This document shows positions 16,822 to 25,169 of a stretch of DNA of 64,000 nucleotides, piece after piece. Position numbers and translations under genes: made by a program. A model generated the notes under the pieces. That model was not told where the DNA came from. It saw only the letters and a list, made by a program, of their open reading frames with translations, and did no database searches. The stretch is from Mycolicibacter virginiensis (GTDB lineage Bacteria > Actinomycetota > Actinomycetes > Mycobacteriales > Mycobacteriaceae). The stretch is taken from positions 1,860,001-1,924,000 of the forward strand of contig NZ_CP092430.2 of assembly GCF_022374935.2 (NCBI RefSeq), in the 5' to 3' direction. The number at the start of each line of letters is the position of its first letter. The first letter of the stretch is position 1.

Positions 16822-19164
16822 GTGACCGCGAACGTGACCCTCAAACCGGTGAATGCCCGCCTTGCTGACGAACTGGAAGTAGCCGAACGTCAGGTCGCGG
16901 CGGCCGTCGCGCTGCTCGACGAGGGGGCGACGGTTCCGTTCATCGCCCGCTACCGCAAAGAGGCCACCGGCAGCCTCGATGACGGGCAGCTGCGCACCCT
17001 GGAAGAGCGGCTGCGCTACCTGCGTGAGCTCGACGACCGTCGGGCCGCGGTGCTGTCCTCGATCGAGGAGCAGGGCAAGCTCACCGACGCGCTGCGAAAC
17101 GCGCTGCTGTCGGCCGACACCAAAGCCCGCGTGGAGGACATCTACCTGCCCTACAAGCCCAAGCGACGCACCAAGGCGCAGATCGCGCGTGAGGCGGGCC
17201 TGGAGCCGCTGGCCGACCGGCTGCTCGCGGACCCCGCACTGGACCCCCAGCAGCTCGCGTCGGAGTACACCGGCGAGGAGGTCGCCGACGCCGCGGCCGC
17301 ACTGGAGGGTGCCCGCGCGATTCTGGTCGAACGTGCCGCCGAGGACGCCGAGCTGGTGGGTGCGGTCCGGGAGAAGTTCTGGTCAGCGGGCTCGCTGCGG
17401 ACGATGCCGCGCTCCGAAGAGGCGGCGAAAAGTGCCGCGGCACAAAAATTCCGGGACTATTTCGAGTTCAGTGAAGCACTGGAGACCATGCCGTCACACC
17501 GGGTGCTGGCCGTGTTGCGCGGCGAGAAGGAAGATGCCTTGGCACTGGCCTTCGACGGTGGCGACAACGAGCCCTACCAGGCGATGGTCGCCAAATCGCT
17601 GGGCGTGAACATGACCGCTTCCGGCCCGGCCACGCCCTGGCTGGCCGACACCGTGCGGTGGGCATGGGACACCCGGCTGGCGTTCTCGGCGGCAGTCGAT
17701 GCCCGGATGCGGTTGCGTCAACGTGCCGAGCAGGACGCGGTGGCGGTGTTCGCCAAGAACCTCAAAGACCTGTTGTTGGCAGCGCCGGCGGGCAACCGCA
17801 CCACACTCGGCCTCGACCCCGGCTTTCGTACCGGGGTGAAGGTCGCCGTCGTCGACGGCACCGGCAAGGTCGTCGACACCTGCGCGATCTTCCCGCACCA
17901 ACCGCAGAAGCAATGGGATCAGGCCAAGGCGGCGCTGGCCGCACTGGTGGCCCGCCATGGTGTGGACCTGATCGCGGTCGGCAACGGCACCGCGTCGCGC
18001 GAGACCGACGCCCTGGCCGCCGAGTTGATCGCCGACCTCAAGAGCGCCGGCGCCCCGGCACCGGTCAAGGCGATGGTCAGCGAGGCCGGCGCGTCGGTCT
18101 ACTCGGCGTCGGCCTATGCCGCCCACGAGCTTCCCGACCTGGACGTCACGCTGCGCGGGGCGGTGTCGATCGCGCGGCGGCTGCAGGATCCACTGGCCGA
18201 ACTGGTCAAGATCGAACCGAAGTCGATCGGTGTCGGTCAGTACCAGCACGACGTGACACCGGGAACCCTGGCGCGCAGCCTCGATGCGGTGGTCGAGGAC
18301 GCGGTGAACGCCGTGGGCGTCGACCTCAACACCGCCTCGGCCCCGCTGCTGGCCAAGGTGTCGGGGGTGTCGGAGTCGCTGGCCGAAGCCATCGTGGCGC
18401 ACCGCGACCAGAGCGGACCGTTCCGAAATCGGGCCGCTCTCCTCGACGTACCACGGTTGGGCCCCAAGGCATTCGAGCAGTGCGCCGGGTTCCTGCGCAT
18501 CCGCGACGGCGACGACCCGCTGGATTCCTCGGGAGTGCACCCCGAGGCCTACCCGGTGGTCCGGCGCATCCTGGACCGCTCGGGCGTTTCGCTGGCCGAG
18601 ATCATCGGCGACGAGCGAGTGCTGCGGTCGCTGAAACCCGGCGACTTCGCCGACGACCGGTTCGGGGTCCCTACCGTGACCGACATCCTCGCCGAGCTGG
18701 AGAAGCCGGGACGCGACCCGCGGCCGGCGTTCTCCACAGCGACGTTCGCCGCGGGCGTGGAGAAAGTGGCCGACCTCAAAGTGGGCATGGTCCTGGAAGG
18801 TGTGGTCACCAATGTTGCGGCCTTTGGCGCCTTCGTTGATGTCGGGGTGCACCAGGACGGTCTGGTGCACGTCTCGGCCATGGCCGATCGCTTCGTCTCC
18901 GACCCGCATGAGGTGGTGAAATCGGGTCAGGTCGTGAAGGTCAAGGTGCTCGAGGTCGATGTCGATCGGCAGCGGATCGGCCTGAGTCTGCGACTCAAAG
19001 ACGAGCCGAAGGCGGGCGGCGGCGCGAAATCGGCTCCCCGGCGCGAAACCGGGAAGCAGAATCGGGGCGGGCAGCGCGACGGCGGTTCCGGCCGGAGCCG
19101 CGACAGCGGTCGCCCCAGCGGGTCGATGGCCGACGCGCTGCGTAACGCCGGTTTCGGGAGGTAG
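16822..19164 (+). CDS. tex: Tex-family RNA-binding protein with S1 domain
   Basis: This 780-residue Tex/YhgF protein is a cytoplasmic nucleic-acid-binding factor linked to transcription. The N-terminal helical domain begins ELEVAERQVAAAVALLDEGA with the signature ATVPFIARYRKEATGSLDD. A YqgF/RNase H-like domain starts near TTLGLDPGFRTGVKVAVVDG, HhH motifs follow, and an S1 domain ends the fold (GVVTNVAAFGAFVDVGVHQD). The last 50 residues are a Gly/Arg/Ser-rich tail. The GTG at 16822 gives the length usual for the family; the open frame extends further upstream but there it is not Tex-like. Confidence 0.93.
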   Translation: MTANVTLKPVNARLADELEVAERQVAAAVALLDEGATVPFIARYRKEATGSLDDGQLRTLEERLRYLRELDDRRAAVLSSIEEQGKLTDALRNALLSADTKARVEDIYLPYKPKRRTKAQIAREAGLEPLADRLLADPALDPQQLASEYTGEEVADAAAALEGARAILVERAAEDAELVGAVREKFWSAGSLRTMPRSEEAAKSAAAQKFRDYFEFSEALETMPSHRVLAVLRGEKEDALALAFDGGDNEPYQAMVAKSLGVNMTASGPATPWLADTVRWAWDTRLAFSAAVDARMRLRQRAEQDAVAVFAKNLKDLLLAAPAGNRTTLGLDPGFRTGVKVAVVDGTGKVVDTCAIFPHQPQKQWDQAKAALAALVARHGVDLIAVGNGTASRETDALAAELIADLKSAGAPAPVKAMVSEAGASVYSASAYAAHELPDLDVTLRGAVSIARRLQDPLAELVKIEPKSIGVGQYQHDVTPGTLARSLDAVVEDAVNAVGVDLNTASAPLLAKVSGVSESLAEAIVAHRDQSGPFRNRAALLDVPRLGPKAFEQCAGFLRIRDGDDPLDSSGVHPEAYPVVRRILDRSGVSLAEIIGDERVLRSLKPGDFADDRFGVPTVTDILAELEKPGRDPRPAFSTATFAAGVEKVADLKVGMVLEGVVTNVAAFGAFVDVGVHQDGLVHVSAMADRFVSDPHEVVKSGQVVKVKVLEVDVDRQRIGLSLRLKDEPKAGGGAKSAPRRETGKQNRGGQRDGGSGRSRDSGRPSGSMADALRNAGFGR

Positions 19165-19170
19165 GTACGG

Positions 19171-20553
19171 ATGGGCGCGGTAGGCACTGATGTGGCGCAG
19201 ACGTTCGCCGACATCGTCGGAGCAGGCGCACTGCTCACCGGTGAGCAGATCGGCCCCGACTATGCCCATGACGAGGCGCTGGTCGGAACCCCGGTGATGC
19301 CGAGCTACGTTGCCCGCCCGCAGACCGCCGAGCAGGTTGCGGCGCTGCTGGCCGCGGCAACCGAGGCGAAGGTCCCGGTCACGGCCCGCGGTTCGGGCAC
19401 CGGCATGTCGGCCGGCGCGCGGCCGTGCCCCGACGGTCTGCTGATCTCCTTCGAGCGGATGAATGCGATCCTGGAGATCGACACCGACAATCAGGTCGCG
19501 GTGGTGCAACCTGGTGTCACATTGGCCGACCTCGACGCCGCGACGGCCGAGGCGGGCCTGATGTACACCGTCTTCCCCGGGGAACTGTCCGCCAGTGTCG
19601 GAGGCAACGTCGGTACCAACGCCGGCGGTATGCGCGCGGTCAAATACGGGGTGACGCGGCACAACGTGCTCGGCCTGCAGGCCGCGTTGCCTACCGGCGA
19701 GCTGATCCGCACCGGCGGGCGAATCACCAAGCTGTCCACCGGTTATGACCTGACCCAGCTGATCATCGGTTCGGAGGGCACCTGCGCGCTGGCCACCGAG
19801 GTCACGGTGCGGCTCTACCCGCGGCTCGGGCACTCCGCCACGTTGCTGGCGCCGTTCCGCGACCTGCCCGCGGTGATGCGCGCGGTGCCGGCGGTGGTGC
19901 GCAGCGGGGTGGACCCGGTGATCCTCGAATACGTCGACAAGCTCACTCTGGCCGCGATCAGCTACTCGCAGAACCTGAACCTGGGCATCCCCGACGCGGT
20001 GCGTGAGACCGCGGAGGCCTACCTGGTGGTGGGGGTGGAGAACCGCGACCGCGACCGCCTCGACGACGACGTGGCCATGCTGGGCGAACTGCTGGCCTCG
20101 CTCGGCGCCGACGATGTCTATGTGTTGGAAGGCAATTCAGCGCATGCCCTGATCGAGGCCCGGGAGAAGGCGTTCTGGACAGCCAAGGCCGCCGGCGCCC
20201 ACGACGTCATCGACGTAGTGGTCCCGCGGTCCGAGATGCACCAATTTCTCACCAAGGCACAAGGATTCGCGGGGGCGGTCGGTGCCGGAGTGGTCGGCTG
20301 CGGACACGCCGGTGACGGCAACGTCCACCTGGCGGTGTTTTGCGCCGACGACGAGGTCCGCCACCGGCTGCTGCACGACATCTTCGCGGCCGCGATGGAC
20401 CTCGGCGGCGCCATCTCCGGTGAACACGGTCTGGGACGGGTCAAGACGCAGCATTTCCTGGAGCTGGAGGACCCGGCCAAGATCGCCCTGATGCGCCGCA
20501 TCAAGGATGCCTTCGACCCCGCCGGGATCCTCAATCCGGGCGTGCTTCTATAG
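19171..20553 (+). CDS. FAD-linked oxidase, glycolate/D-lactate oxidase subunit GlcD-like
   Basis: This 460-residue flavoenzyme oxidises a 2-hydroxy acid. The FAD_binding_4 (PCMH) domain shows VPVTARGSGTGMSAGARP and SASVGGNVGTNAGGMRAVKYG. The C-terminal FAD-oxidase domain ends with the family signature SGEHGLGRVKTQHFLELED. It is 7 bp downstream of tex on the same strand and 53 bp upstream of the ThDP enzyme. It resembles M. tuberculosis Rv1257c. No GlcE or GlcF partner is adjacent, so it may work alone as a D-2-hydroxyacid dehydrogenase. Confidence 0.88.
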   Translation: MGAVGTDVAQTFADIVGAGALLTGEQIGPDYAHDEALVGTPVMPSYVARPQTAEQVAALLAAATEAKVPVTARGSGTGMSAGARPCPDGLLISFERMNAILEIDTDNQVAVVQPGVTLADLDAATAEAGLMYTVFPGELSASVGGNVGTNAGGMRAVKYGVTRHNVLGLQAALPTGELIRTGGRITKLSTGYDLTQLIIGSEGTCALATEVTVRLYPRLGHSATLLAPFRDLPAVMRAVPAVVRSGVDPVILEYVDKLTLAAISYSQNLNLGIPDAVRETAEAYLVVGVENRDRDRLDDDVAMLGELLASLGADDVYVLEGNSAHALIEAREKAFWTAKAAGAHDVIDVVVPRSEMHQFLTKAQGFAGAVGAGVVGCGHAGDGNVHLAVFCADDEVRHRLLHDIFAAAMDLGGAISGEHGLGRVKTQHFLELEDPAKIALMRRIKDAFDPAGILNPGVLL

Positions 20554-20606
20554 GCAGCAGATCGCGCACGCCGCATACTTCGGTGCCCGTCCAGAAAGGC
20601 AGCCAC

Positions 20607-22166
20607 ATGACTAACGGAGCACAGGCCCTGATCGCCACCTTGGTCGACAGCGGGGTGCAGGTCTGCTTCGCCAACCCCGGTACCTCCGAGATGCATTTCG
20701 TCGCCGCCTTGGACTCGGTGCCGCAGATGCGCGGGGTGCTGTGCCTGTTCGAAGGCGTGGTGACCGGTGCCGCGGACGGGTACGCCCGGGTGGCCGCCAA
20801 GCCGGCTGCCACCCTGCTGCACCTGGGGCCCGGCCTGGGCAATGGTCTGGCCAACCTGCACAACGCCCGCCGCGCGCACGTGCCGGTGGTCAACGTCATC
20901 GGGGACCACGCCACCTACCACAAGAAGTACGACGCACCCCTGGAATCCGACATCGAACCCCTGACCGACTGGACTCACGGCTGGGTGCGCCGTACCAACT
21001 CCGGTGACGACGTCGGGCGCGATGCCGCCGAAGCGGTCGCGGAGTCGATGTCCAGCCCGGCGCAGGTTGCCAACCTGATTCTGCCCGCCGATATCTCCTG
21101 GGAAGACGGGGCGCAGGCGGCCGGACCGGTCGACCCGGTCCCCGCGGCCGCTCCCGACGCACAGGCCGTCGCCGACGTCGCGGCCGTGTTGGGCAGCGGC
21201 GAGCCGGTGGCAATCCTGATCGGCGGACCCGCCGTCGCCGATGTGCGTGCGTTGGAGGCCACTGACCGGATCGTCGCCGCAACCGGGGCTCGTGCTCTGG
21301 TCGAGACGTTCCCGGCCCGGCTGGTCCGGGGCGCAGGGGTCCCGGCGATCGACCGGCTTGGTTACCTGGCCGAGCAGGCAGCCTTCCAACTCGACGGCAT
21401 CAAGCACCTGGTGGTGGCCGGCACCCGGGCTCCGGTGTCGTTCTTCGCCTACCCCGGCAAGGCCAGCGACCTGGTTCCCGAGGGCTGCGTCGTGCACAAC
21501 CTGGCCGGCCTCGAGACCGACGTGGTGGCCGCTCTGGAGCAGCTGGCCGAAGCGGTGGCCGCCGGGGTGCCGCCGCGGCCCGCACCCGCCGCCGTCCCCG
21601 AACTTCCGTCTGGGCAGCTCACCCCGCAGAACTGGGTGCAGGTGATCGGAGCGCTGCTGCCCGACAACGCGATCATCTCCGATGAGTCCAACACCTCGGG
21701 TCTGATGCTGCCCGCGGCCACGGCCGGGGCACCACGCCACGACGTGCTCACGCTCACCGGCGGGGCGATCGGGCAGGGACTGCCGGTCGCGCTCGGCGCG
21801 GCCGTGGCCGCACCCGACCGGCCGGTGATCGCGCTGCAGGCCGACGGCAGTGCGGCCTACACCATCTCCGCGCTGTGGACGATGGCACGCGAGAACCTCA
21901 ACGTGACCACGGTGCTGATCAACAACAGCTCCTATGCGATCCTGCGCCTGGAGCTGGCCAGGGTGGGTGCCGAAGGCGGTGGCCCGAAAGCAAACGACCT
22001 ACTCGACCTGTCGCGGCCGAACATGGACTTCGCGAAGATCGCCGAGGGGTTCGGGGTGCCGGCCACGGTGGCCACCACCTGCGAGGAACTCGCCGAACAG
22101 TTCCGCCGCGCCGTCGCAGAACCGGGGCCGCACCTGATCGATGCGCGGATCCCGACCCTGTTCTGA
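20607..22166 (+). CDS. ilvX: Thiamine-diphosphate enzyme, acetolactate synthase large subunit-like (IlvX-like)
   Basis: This 519-residue three-domain ThDP enzyme has an N-terminal Pyr domain (VCFANPGTSEMHFV with an activating Glu in CLFEGVVTGAADGYAR), a central domain, and a C-terminal PP domain carrying GDG-x-N as ADGSAAYT...LINNSSY. It resembles M. tuberculosis IlvX (Rv3509c), which differs from the true catalytic IlvB1. Benzoylformate decarboxylase-like chemistry is an alternative. I use the ATG at 20607 (GAAAGGC just upstream). It is probably co-transcribed with the GlcD-like gene, suggesting linked 2-hydroxy/2-oxo acid metabolism (inference). Confidence 0.85.
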   Translation: MTNGAQALIATLVDSGVQVCFANPGTSEMHFVAALDSVPQMRGVLCLFEGVVTGAADGYARVAAKPAATLLHLGPGLGNGLANLHNARRAHVPVVNVIGDHATYHKKYDAPLESDIEPLTDWTHGWVRRTNSGDDVGRDAAEAVAESMSSPAQVANLILPADISWEDGAQAAGPVDPVPAAAPDAQAVADVAAVLGSGEPVAILIGGPAVADVRALEATDRIVAATGARALVETFPARLVRGAGVPAIDRLGYLAEQAAFQLDGIKHLVVAGTRAPVSFFAYPGKASDLVPEGCVVHNLAGLETDVVAALEQLAEAVAAGVPPRPAPAAVPELPSGQLTPQNWVQVIGALLPDNAIISDESNTSGLMLPAATAGAPRHDVLTLTGGAIGQGLPVALGAAVAAPDRPVIALQADGSAAYTISALWTMARENLNVTTVLINNSSYAILRLELARVGAEGGGPKANDLLDLSRPNMDFAKIAEGFGVPATVATTCEELAEQFRRAVAEPGPHLIDARIPTLF

Positions 22167-22176
22167 GTGTGTCGGC

Positions 22177-22836
22177 TTAGTTGACGCTCTGGACGGCCGT
22201 GAGCCGGCTCGCCACGAATGTCGCGGCCTCCACCGTCTTGCCGTCCTGCACGTACATCAGGTGCGGGACGACGCTTCCGCTGTCCTCGCAGTAGATATCG
22301 CCCGTCAGGCAGAAGTCGATGGTTTTCGGGCGGTAAGAGGAGGCGAGGACCGGCAGCGGGCCGCCCCACAACGAGGTGGAGTACGGGCTCGACGGCGGGC
22401 CGAACAGTGCCACCGCGACCACGTGGTTGGCCACCGGCGCCGGCAGCGCATTGCTGGACATGGCGATGACGCTGGCGCCTTGGGAGTAGCCGCCGAGCAC
22501 GAGCTTGGTCTTGGGGCAGTTGGCGACCGTGGCCTGAATGTGGGCGGTGGCGTCAGACTCACCGAGCACCGCGCTGTTGCGGTAGTCCGTGCTCGCCGGG
22601 TACTCGACCGGGTAGACGTTCACGTTGAGGCCGGCCAGCTGCTCCTGCAGGGAGCCGACGAACGCGTCACCGACGTCACCGAGCCCGACGGGCTGGCCGG
22701 AGCCGCGGGCGAACACCACTTCGGCGTCCGGGCAGGGCTCTGCGGTTGCGAGGGGCAGGCCCACCGGAGCGGCCACCAGGGTTCCGGTGAGCATCGCCGC
22801 GGCCGCGAAGGTGCGAACAGTGTTACGCAAATTCAT
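22177..22836 (-). CDS. Secreted cutinase-family serine esterase
   Basis: This 219-residue exported Culp-type esterase has a signal peptide from the ATG at 22836 (LRNTVRTFAAAAMLTGTLVA). The mature start is EPCPDAEVVFARGSGQPVG, the nucleophile motif is canonical GYSQG, an Asp lies in TGDIYC and the catalytic His in VPHLMYV. Four cysteines fit the two family disulfides. It converges on the ThDP enzyme 10 bp away and lies downstream of a second cutinase on the same strand, so this is a tandem pair. Expected substrates are host- or self-derived lipid esters; which ones is unknown. Confidence 0.92.
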   Translation of the reverse strand: MNLRNTVRTFAAAAMLTGTLVAAPVGLPLATAEPCPDAEVVFARGSGQPVGLGDVGDAFVGSLQEQLAGLNVNVYPVEYPASTDYRNSAVLGESDATAHIQATVANCPKTKLVLGGYSQGASVIAMSSNALPAPVANHVVAVALFGPPSSPYSTSLWGGPLPVLASSYRPKTIDFCLTGDIYCEDSGSVVPHLMYVQDGKTVEAATFVASRLTAVQSVN

Positions 22837-22926
22837 CCCTAAATGCTGACATGTCTCGCTCGCCACTGGCCTGCGGGTGGCGAATCAGCAAACCGCAAAG
22901 TCGGCCGCGCGGAGCGAAAACGGAGG

Positions 22927-23601
22927 TTAAAGGCGGTTTGCCGCGTACGCGGCGCCCTCGTCCGCGATGCCGTCATAGGCGCCGGGAGCGTGTGCGGAGA
23001 AGTTCAGTCCCTCGGAGCAGACCGGGTCCTCGGGCGCGCACAGCTGGATGGTCTTGGCGGTGTATGCCGGGCCGATGACCAAGGGCGGTTGGCCGAGGAA
23101 ATTCATCGCCCGGTCGTTCGGGGTTCCGAAGAGCACCACGGCGGCGACGTGGTCAGCCACTTCCGGGGGCATCGGCCGTGGTATATCGACCCCTTCCACC
23201 CCGTCCGGGATGACGCTGGCGGTCGAGAAGCCCATCACCGCGGCGCCCTGCGAGAAGCCGCCGAGCACCATCTTGGTCTTGGGGCAATTCGCCGCCGTGG
23301 CCTCGATGTGGGCGGTGGCGTCACGGATGCCTTGAATGCCGGTCGGCCAGTCGTTGGTGGCCGGGTAGTCGATGGCGTAGACGTCCACCGGCCGCTCGGG
23401 CAGCCGGTTTCGGAGCGAGTTCACAAATGCTTGCCCGGTCTCGCCCAGACCGACTTCCTCGCCGGTGCCTCTAGCAAACAAAACTTGGACATCCGGACAG
23501 GGGTCTGCGAAGGCAGCGGGAGGGGTGGCGACGGTGCTGTGCAGCAGCCAAGTCAGGGCCAGAACAACACCGAGGGAGCGAAGGATCCGTCGTGGGTTCA
23601 C
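22927..23601 (-). CDS. Secreted cutinase-family serine esterase
   Basis: This 224-residue paralogue of the neighbouring cutinase has a signal peptide (RRILRSLGVVLALTWLL) and DPCPDVQVLFARGTGEEVG as the mature start. The nucleophile motif is GFSQG, an Asp lies in EDPVC and a His in SAHAPGAY. Compared with its neighbour it has an insertion after the nucleophile helix (EGVDIPRPMPPE). The start is GTG at 23601, with no Shine-Dalgarno sequence seen. A 31-codon upstream reading frame ends in a GTGA overlap with this start. About 90 bp separate it from the downstream cutinase. Confidence 0.9.
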   Translation of the reverse strand: MNPRRILRSLGVVLALTWLLHSTVATPPAAFADPCPDVQVLFARGTGEEVGLGETGQAFVNSLRNRLPERPVDVYAIDYPATNDWPTGIQGIRDATAHIEATAANCPKTKMVLGGFSQGAAVMGFSTASVIPDGVEGVDIPRPMPPEVADHVAAVVLFGTPNDRAMNFLGQPPLVIGPAYTAKTIQLCAPEDPVCSEGLNFSAHAPGAYDGIADEGAAYAANRL

Positions 23602-23755
23602 CGGTACATGGTGACATAAGAAGCGCCTCGTGTGCAGCAGACACCCCAGGCAGTGAACATATTCTGTGGTTGCTGACCGTCGTCGTGCGACATGCTGAGT
23701 AGCTCATAGCGAGGATCTGAGTCGCAACTGAGATCGGGCCGGAAGCGGCCTTCAG

Positions 23756-25018
23756 TTACCGGGCGATGTCCGTCGGGTGTCCTCGGGGTGACGGCTGGCG
23801 TTCGCGTCTCCAGCAAACCCTGGAGGCGCCCGCGACCGCGAGTGCGAGCAGTTGAATCCCCAGGACCGACGCGATCAGCGCGCCGACCGACACGTCGTAG
23901 AGCCAACCGGTGAGCGCCCCGCCGACCGCGGCCGCGGCGCCCAGTCCGGCGGCGAACATCCCGTAGGCACTGGCTCGGCGCCCCGACGGCACCAAATCGG
24001 CAACCACGGCACGCAGCGTCGACTCCTGAATGCCCACCGCGGCACCCCACAGCAGCGCCCCGGCCACCGCTGCGGCGACGCTGCCGGCGAAGGCGAACAC
24101 CACCACCGCAGCCGACAGGATCGGCAGAGCCAACACGACCTTGCCGCCGAACCGGTCGTAGCACCACCCCGAGGCGAGGGCTACCACCGCGTCGGCGCCC
24201 ATGGTCGCCGCGTACAGCACCGGGACCGCCGCGGCTGGCAGCAAGCCATGGTTGACCAGGTGGAATGACATCAAACCGAAGGTTGTGAAACCGGTCATGG
24301 TGAGCGCGACGAACCCGCAATACCGCCAGAACGCTGCGGGCAGCCGCCGGACGTGGCCGCGTGCCGGGTGGGCTTGTGCCGCGCCGTGCTCGCGTTCATA
24401 ACGCTCATAGTCCCGGGGGTCGGGCACGCGCAGGCGCAGCCAGACCAGCAGCGTCAGCGTCGCGGCACCGGGCAACGCCAACACTCCCAGCGCTGGGGCG
24501 TAGTCACCGCCGGTGAGTGCCAGGACACCGGCCACCGTCAATGGGCCGATCACCGCCCCGACCTGGTCGAGTGCCTCATGCACGGCGAATCCCCGGCCCC
24601 GGCCGGTGACGCTGGTTGCGTGCGACAACAAGGTGTCCTTGGCGGGGCTCCGGACCGCCTTGCCGACCCGTTCGGCGATCACCAAGGCGCAGGCAACCCA
24701 GAGCGTGCCGACAACACCGAGCAGCGGAACGGTGAGCACCGTCAGGGCGTATCCGGCAATCGTCCAAGCCCAGAAGCGTTGGCTCCGATCGGCCAGCGGC
24801 CCCGACACCAGTCGCAGGCCCAGCGCGGCGGCCTCGCCGATTCCGGTCACCGTGCCGACCACCAGGCCGGTCGCGCCGAATGACGCCAGCAGCGGCCCGG
24901 TGATGGAACGGGCGCCGTCGTAGACGAAATCGGCCAGCAGACTGACGGTGCCGAACACCGTGACGAACCGCCAGGCACTCAACGCCGGGCGGGATGCACC
25001 GTGGCCCGGCGCTCGCAT
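23756..25018 (-). CDS. Major facilitator superfamily transporter
   Basis: This membrane carrier of about 420 residues has twelve predicted hydrophobic helices in two halves. The A-motif-like loops are GPLADRSQRFWAW in the first half and SGWCYDRFGGKVVL in the second. The central cytoplasmic loop is charged (DPRDYERYEREHG). I take the ATG at 25018 because the 29 residues upstream of it are Arg-rich and unlike an MFS N-terminus, though the ATG at 25105 is possible. The substrate is unknown. The gene is divergent from the Hsp70-like gene. Confidence 0.85.
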   Translation of the reverse strand: MRAPGHGASRPALSAWRFVTVFGTVSLLADFVYDGARSITGPLLASFGATGLVVGTVTGIGEAAALGLRLVSGPLADRSQRFWAWTIAGYALTVLTVPLLGVVGTLWVACALVIAERVGKAVRSPAKDTLLSHATSVTGRGRGFAVHEALDQVGAVIGPLTVAGVLALTGGDYAPALGVLALPGAATLTLLVWLRLRVPDPRDYERYEREHGAAQAHPARGHVRRLPAAFWRYCGFVALTMTGFTTFGLMSFHLVNHGLLPAAAVPVLYAATMGADAVVALASGWCYDRFGGKVVLALPILSAAVVVFAFAGSVAAAVAGALLWGAAVGIQESTLRAVVADLVPSGRRASAYGMFAAGLGAAAAVGGALTGWLYDVSVGALIASVLGIQLLALAVAGASRVCWRRERQPSPRGHPTDIAR

Positions 25019-25169
25019 ACGACCAGATGCTAGACGTCTGCGGCAGCCCTCGGCGTGACTTCTCCGGCGCACCAACGGCGCTGCAATGCGGGGTATATCG
25101 AACATCCCTCGGTAAAATTACGTAGACCGGTGTGCTCTGACCGCCGGATGACACCGTGGATGGGACAGC

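Noticed and set aside
17494..19833. 779-codon reverse open frame
   Set aside because: It covers tex on the opposite strand and crosses into the next gene; composition (His/Arg/Gly/Asp-rich) is that of an antisense shadow.
20118..21740. 540-codon reverse open frame
   Set aside because: Antisense to the GlcD-like and ThDP genes, both of which show complete family motifs.
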